Source: Leisingera daeponensis DSM 23529
Lineage (GTDB): Bacteria > Pseudomonadota > Alphaproteobacteria > Rhodobacterales > Rhodobacteraceae
Length of the DNA: 64,000 nucleotides
Assembly: GCF_000473145.1 (NCBI RefSeq)
Contig: NZ_KI421500.1
Span: 1,798,225-1,862,224 of the forward strand
Direction: 5' to 3'
In this document: one piece after another, positions 61,092-64,000 of the stretch
Layout: the number at the start of each line of letters is the position of its first letter
Numbering within the stretch: position 1 is the stretch's first letter
Made by a program: the position numbers and the translations under genes
Notes under the pieces: model-generated
Told to the model about the DNA's origin: nothing
The model's input: only the letters and a program-made list of their open reading frames with translations
Databases searched by the model: none

Positions 61092-61649
61092 ATGATAAAA
61101 GCCCTGACTTTACTGGCCCCCCTTGCCCTGCTTGCGGCCTGCGGCCCCTCCAATGACGCCCGCTACCTGATTTCCGCAGCGCCGGGCGAGAAAGTGGCAA
61201 ACCTGCGCTCCCGCACGATCGAGGTGCGGCTGGTCTCCCTGCCCTCCTATGCCGCGGCGTCGGAAATCGTCGCCGAAGGAGACGGCGGCGCGCTGTTTGC
61301 CCTCGGCGGGGCGCAATGGGCGGACGACCCCGCCCGCGGCATGACCGCGGCGCTGGCCCGCGGGCTGAACCAGCGCACCGGCGCCGCCGCCGCGGTTGAG
61401 CCCTGGCCGCTGAACACCGGCCCGGATGTGCGGCTGGATGTGCGGGTTGATCAGGCCTATGCGCGCGCCGACGGGGTGTTTGCGCTGACCGGCCAGTTTG
61501 CGGTCTCCTCGCCCGAAGGCACCGTGCGCGAATTCGTCAGACCCTTTGACATTCTGGTGCCCGTCAACGGCACCGGCCCGTCAGCCGCTGCCGACGCCCT
61601 GTCGCGCGCGCTGGCGGAACTTGCGCGGCAGGTATCGCAAGCCATGTGA
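61092..61649 (+). CDS. pqiC: PqiC-like outer-membrane lipoprotein (ABC-type transport auxiliary)
   Basis: A 185-residue lipoprotein: signal peptide with lipobox LLAAC, cysteine 17. The body matches the ABC_trans_aux family (YLISAAPG, RTIEVRLVSLPSYAA, LDVRVDQAYARADG). In E. coli PqiC sits on the inner face of the outer membrane and contacts PqiB. It starts one base after the pqiB stop and closes the operon. Confidence 0.9.
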   Translation: MIKALTLLAPLALLAACGPSNDARYLISAAPGEKVANLRSRTIEVRLVSLPSYAAASEIVAEGDGGALFALGGAQWADDPARGMTAALARGLNQRTGAAAAVEPWPLNTGPDVRLDVRVDQAYARADGVFALTGQFAVSSPEGTVREFVRPFDILVPVNGTGPSAAADALSRALAELARQVSQAM

Positions 61650-61687
61650 CAGCACCGGCCAGACGGGTGCGCGCGCCACCGGCCGCG

Positions 61688-62317
61688 TCAGGCGGTCTGC
61701 GCCCCCGGCCCCGCCAGCGGCAGCCCCTGCATCATGCCCGAGCGGTAGGTTTCGGTGATCAGCATGCAGGAGGTGTTTTCGATTTCCAGGACATACGTCC
61801 TGGCCGCCTCCGGGTCGGGCACGCCGCAGCGCTGCCACAGCCGGGACAGCACCCCTTCCGGGCACGGCACCGGCCGTTTGCGGGTCAGCTTGATATCAAA
61901 GATGTAGCCGATCGGCGCCAGCCCCTGTTCCAGGTGCCGCTGCACCTCCGGGTCGAGCTGCTCCAGCGCGACATAGGTCAGGTTGTCCATCATCACCTCG
62001 CCCTGGTGCGACATGCAGACCTGGCGTTCAATAAACGACGTGCCCGGCAGATGCGCCCTGACCCCGGCAGGAACGTCCGCCGTGACCTTCTGGTGCAGAA
62101 CATCCAGCTGCACCGGCCCGCCGGCCAGTGTCTCGCAGATCAGCGTGGCTGAGCCGTCCTGCACCAGCAGCATCTTTTTCCAGACAGCCGCCCATGCCGC
62201 AAACGGGCTGCCGGCGGCCAGGCCATCGTCAAACCGCTTGCGCAGCAGCACTGCCTGCCGCCCGTTCGGGCTGGCGGGCAGCGTGCCCGCGCCCTGGTGC
62301 TGACTGCCGGTGCTCAT
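61688..62317 (-). CDS. chorismate pyruvate-lyase-like protein (DUF98 family)
   Basis: A 209-residue soluble protein. The pattern KMLLVQDGSATLICETLAG, FIERQVCMSHQGEVMMDNLTYV and LAPIGYIFDIKLTRKRP resembles the DUF98/Rv2949c-type chorismate lyases, which release 4-hydroxybenzoate from chorismate, and the conserved Arg-Glu-type positions seem kept (E77-like, R98-like by eye). It could instead belong to the related UTRA/UbiC fold with another role. It is convergent with pqiC and not in an obvious operon. Confidence 0.6.
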   Translation of the reverse strand: MSTGSQHQGAGTLPASPNGRQAVLLRKRFDDGLAAGSPFAAWAAVWKKMLLVQDGSATLICETLAGGPVQLDVLHQKVTADVPAGVRAHLPGTSFIERQVCMSHQGEVMMDNLTYVALEQLDPEVQRHLEQGLAPIGYIFDIKLTRKRPVPCPEGVLSRLWQRCGVPDPEAARTYVLEIENTSCMLITETYRSGMMQGLPLAGPGAQTA

Positions 62318-62469
62318 GTGCTGTGACTTTCATTTCCCGATCCGGCGCAACCAATAACAGCACCGGCGCCGGGGTCAAACGGCTATGCTCCGGCGCCAGC
62401 CGTGGAGGCGGCCCCGGCTGCCGCCCTGCGCCCCGCCGCCAACCGGGGCGCTGCAAGGCCCGCGGCGCA

Positions 62470-62862
62470 TCAGTGCAGCAGCGACGCCGCTTCGGCCAGG
62501 TGATCCGGCGACAGGGGCTTGCACAGGAATTTCTTGACCAGGGGGAACTTGGCCGCGCGCTCCAGATCCGCCGGATTGACCGTGGTGCTGACAATCACCA
62601 CCACAGGCACCGGGTCCATGGCCTGGATCTGACCGGCGTATCTTTCCAGAAATTCGAAGCCGCTGATCGGCGGCATGTTGATGTCCAGGAAAATCAGTTC
62701 CGGCGGGCGGCCGCCGTCTTGGATGAATTGCATCGCTGCCAAAGGCCCGTCAAACAGCTCCAAGTTATCGAACATCTGCGATCTGCTGATGATGCGTTCC
62801 GCAAACTTCCGGTCCATCCGGTCATCATCAATGACGTAAACGACTTTATCACGGCTACCCAT
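62470..62862 (-). CDS. single-domain response regulator
   Basis: A 130-residue CheY-like receiver with no output domain. The acidic pair is at D12-D14 (YVIDDDRMDRKF), the phosphoacceptor is D60 in LIFLDINMPPISG, and the switch lysine is in FLCKPLSPD. The ATG overlaps the end of the histidine kinase gene by eight bases, so they form a pair. It may act by protein contact in a phosphorelay. Confidence 0.92.
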   Translation of the reverse strand: MGSRDKVVYVIDDDRMDRKFAERIISRSQMFDNLELFDGPLAAMQFIQDGGRPPELIFLDINMPPISGFEFLERYAGQIQAMDPVPVVVIVSTTVNPADLERAAKFPLVKKFLCKPLSPDHLAEAASLLH

Positions 62863-64000
62863 CCTGCTTCTCCTCCAAATCCAGATCGACACTGAACGCC
62901 GCGCCCTTCCCGGCCTCCGAAACAAGCTGAAGCGCCGTGCCATGGGCCTCTGCCACACGCTTGCAAAGGGCAAGCCCGATGCCGGACCCGGGGCATTGCT
63001 CATAGCGGTGCAGGCGTTTGAACAGATCGAAAACCCTGTCTTGCATGTCCTCCGGTATCCCAGGCCCGCTGTCCGACACGGTCAACCGCACCTTGCCCGC
63101 CGTTTCAGCCGGCGCACACTCGATCCGGACTGCGGGCCGCCGCCCGTCACTTCCGTATTTCAGTGCATTCGACAGCAGGTTTGTCAGCAAAACCCGGATC
63201 TGGAACGGGCTGCCCATTACCGCGGGCAACGGCCCCACCTGGATCTCTGCCTGCGAACTGGCGGCCAATGCGTCCATGTCCTTGAGGATCTGCTGCACCA
63301 TCTGCTGCAGCTCCACGCGCTCGGGTGTGAACTCATGACCGACAAATTTGGAGTAATCCAGCACATCATCGACAAGCTGGCGCATCCGCTGGGCGGTGCC
63401 GATCAGATCCGTGATCAGCTCCTGCGCCTCAGGCTTCAAATCCGCCTGAAAATCCTCCAGCAGAACGCCCAGAAAACAGTAAATCGTGTTGATCGGTGTC
63501 TTCAGGTCATGAGACAGCGCATAGGTGAAATTGGACTGGTCCTGGTTGGCCTGCACCAGCTGCCGGTTCTTGCTTTCCAGCTCTTGCGCGCGCAGGCGGA
63601 TCTCTTTCGTGCGCTTGCGGACCTCCCGGTCCAGCTCGTCCCGCTGGCGGGCCAGCTCGAAGGTGATGTCGCGCAATTCCTGCTCGACCCGGCGGCGCTC
63701 TGCGATTTCCTTTCTCAGGCTGGCCATGCCGCTGACGTAGCCGCGCAGCGCCATGTCATAGACTGCCACGCCTTCCAGGAAGAAATCCTCCGCCCGCTCA
63801 AAGCATTCGCTGCTGCTGCCCGCCGGAAGCAGGCTGTCGCGCAGCCCGGCAAAATGCAGCAGCCCGAAGTCGGGCAAGGGCACTTCCGCCTCCAGCGCAA
63901 GACGCGCCGTCTCATACGCCTCCGCCAGATGCTCAGGCTCTCCGCTTTGGAGATAGGCGGCCAAGGCTGTCTGATACCGCTGCGCCACCCGCGTCAAAGC
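62855..64000 (-). CDS. histidine kinase with RsbU_N-like N-terminus, 5' end outside the window
   Basis: At least 381 residues. The visible N-terminal part (YQTALAAYLQSGEPEHLAEA, YETARLALEAE) resembles the N-terminal domain of RsbU/RsbR-type stress regulators. A coiled coil (about 95-155) leads to the H-box SHDLKTPIN, then N-box LLSNALKYG, and G-boxes DSGPGIPE and GSGIGLALCKRV. No membrane helix is seen, so it is cytosolic. A TTG at 63997 is in frame but the true start is probably a little beyond the window. It overlaps the response regulator. Confidence 0.9.
   Translation of the reverse strand, partial: ALTRVAQRYQTALAAYLQSGEPEHLAEAYETARLALEAEVPLPDFGLLHFAGLRDSLLPAGSSSECFERAEDFFLEGVAVYDMALRGYVSGMASLRKEIAERRRVEQELRDITFELARQRDELDREVRKRTKEIRLRAQELESKNRQLVQANQDQSNFTYALSHDLKTPINTIYCFLGVLLEDFQADLKPEAQELITDLIGTAQRMRQLVDDVLDYSKFVGHEFTPERVELQQMVQQILKDMDALAASSQAEIQVGPLPAVMGSPFQIRVLLTNLLSNALKYGSDGRRPAVRIECAPAETAGKVRLTVSDSGPGIPEDMQDRVFDLFKRLHRYEQCPGSGIGLALCKRVAEAHGTALQLVSEAGKGAAFSVDLDLEEKQDG

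Overview
The window looks like a stretch of alphaproteobacterial chromosome from the order Rhodobacterales (roseobacter group, Leisingera/Phaeobacter-like). This is inferred from gene content and protein style: the atpHAGDC order, an OxyR/KatG divergent pair, hisC-tyrC-extensin, split PqiA, a Hint-domain protein, high GC and frequent GTG starts. No database search was possible. No rRNA, tRNA, CRISPR array, transposase or prophage gene was seen. It is mostly core genome with a few accessory genes.

Layout. 1-2.2 kb: a SnoaL-like gene broken by an in-frame amber codon, an alpha/beta hydrolase and a DsbA-like isomerase. 2.3-3.3 kb: prs with a terminator. 3.4-5.4 kb: MFS exporter and divergent MerR regulator, then an H-type lectin. 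5.5-8.4 kb: a PAS-domain sensor and a methyltransferase. 8.4-9.5 kb: a lower-GC insert with a Sel1-repeat protein. 9.5-14.6 kb: the F1 ATP synthase operon atpHAGDC on the minus strand with promoter and terminator. 14.8-19.9 kb: a methyltransferase, gloB, clpA and an M23 peptidase. 20.2-23.3 kb: a MotA/ExbB-like and MotB/OmpA-like pair. 23.4-27.9 kb: ChaC-like enzyme, DUF2125 protein, and hisC-tyrC-extensin. 28.0-29.7 kb: an orphan protein with an N-terminal peptidoglycan-binding-like domain. 29.8-31.8 kb: class V aminotransferase and divergent Lrp regulator. 31.9-34.6 kb: PA14-like secreted protein, rpsD with a long structured leader, and a Hint protein. 34.8-38.2 kb: oxyR and katG.

38.3-42.9 kb: a five-gene aa3-type oxidase operon (subunits II, I, III-like, III, IV) with three hairpins between the subunit II and I genes. 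43.1-51.9 kb: a catabolic operon (aldehyde dehydrogenase, degenerate M19 protein, unknown 562-aa protein, DUF3726 protein, Ldh-family oxidoreductase, BCCT transporter) with a divergent LysR regulator; a betaine or imino acid is the likely substrate. 52.0-55.1 kb: a BtuFCD-type ABC importer behind a cobalamin riboswitch. 55.2-57.1 kb: rimK with an AstE/AspA-like zinc hydrolase. 57.8-61.6 kb: a pqiA-pqiA-pqiB-pqiC lipid-transport operon. 61.7-64.0 kb: a chorismate lyase-like protein, a response regulator and a histidine kinase that runs off the end.

The most noteworthy items are the catabolic operon with its metal-site-degenerate M19 protein and two uncharacterised partners, the structured rpsD leader, the hairpin arrays inside two operons, the orphan effector-like protein at 28.0-29.7 kb, and the amber codon near 677. 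No complete defence system or clearly novel multi-gene machine was recognised.
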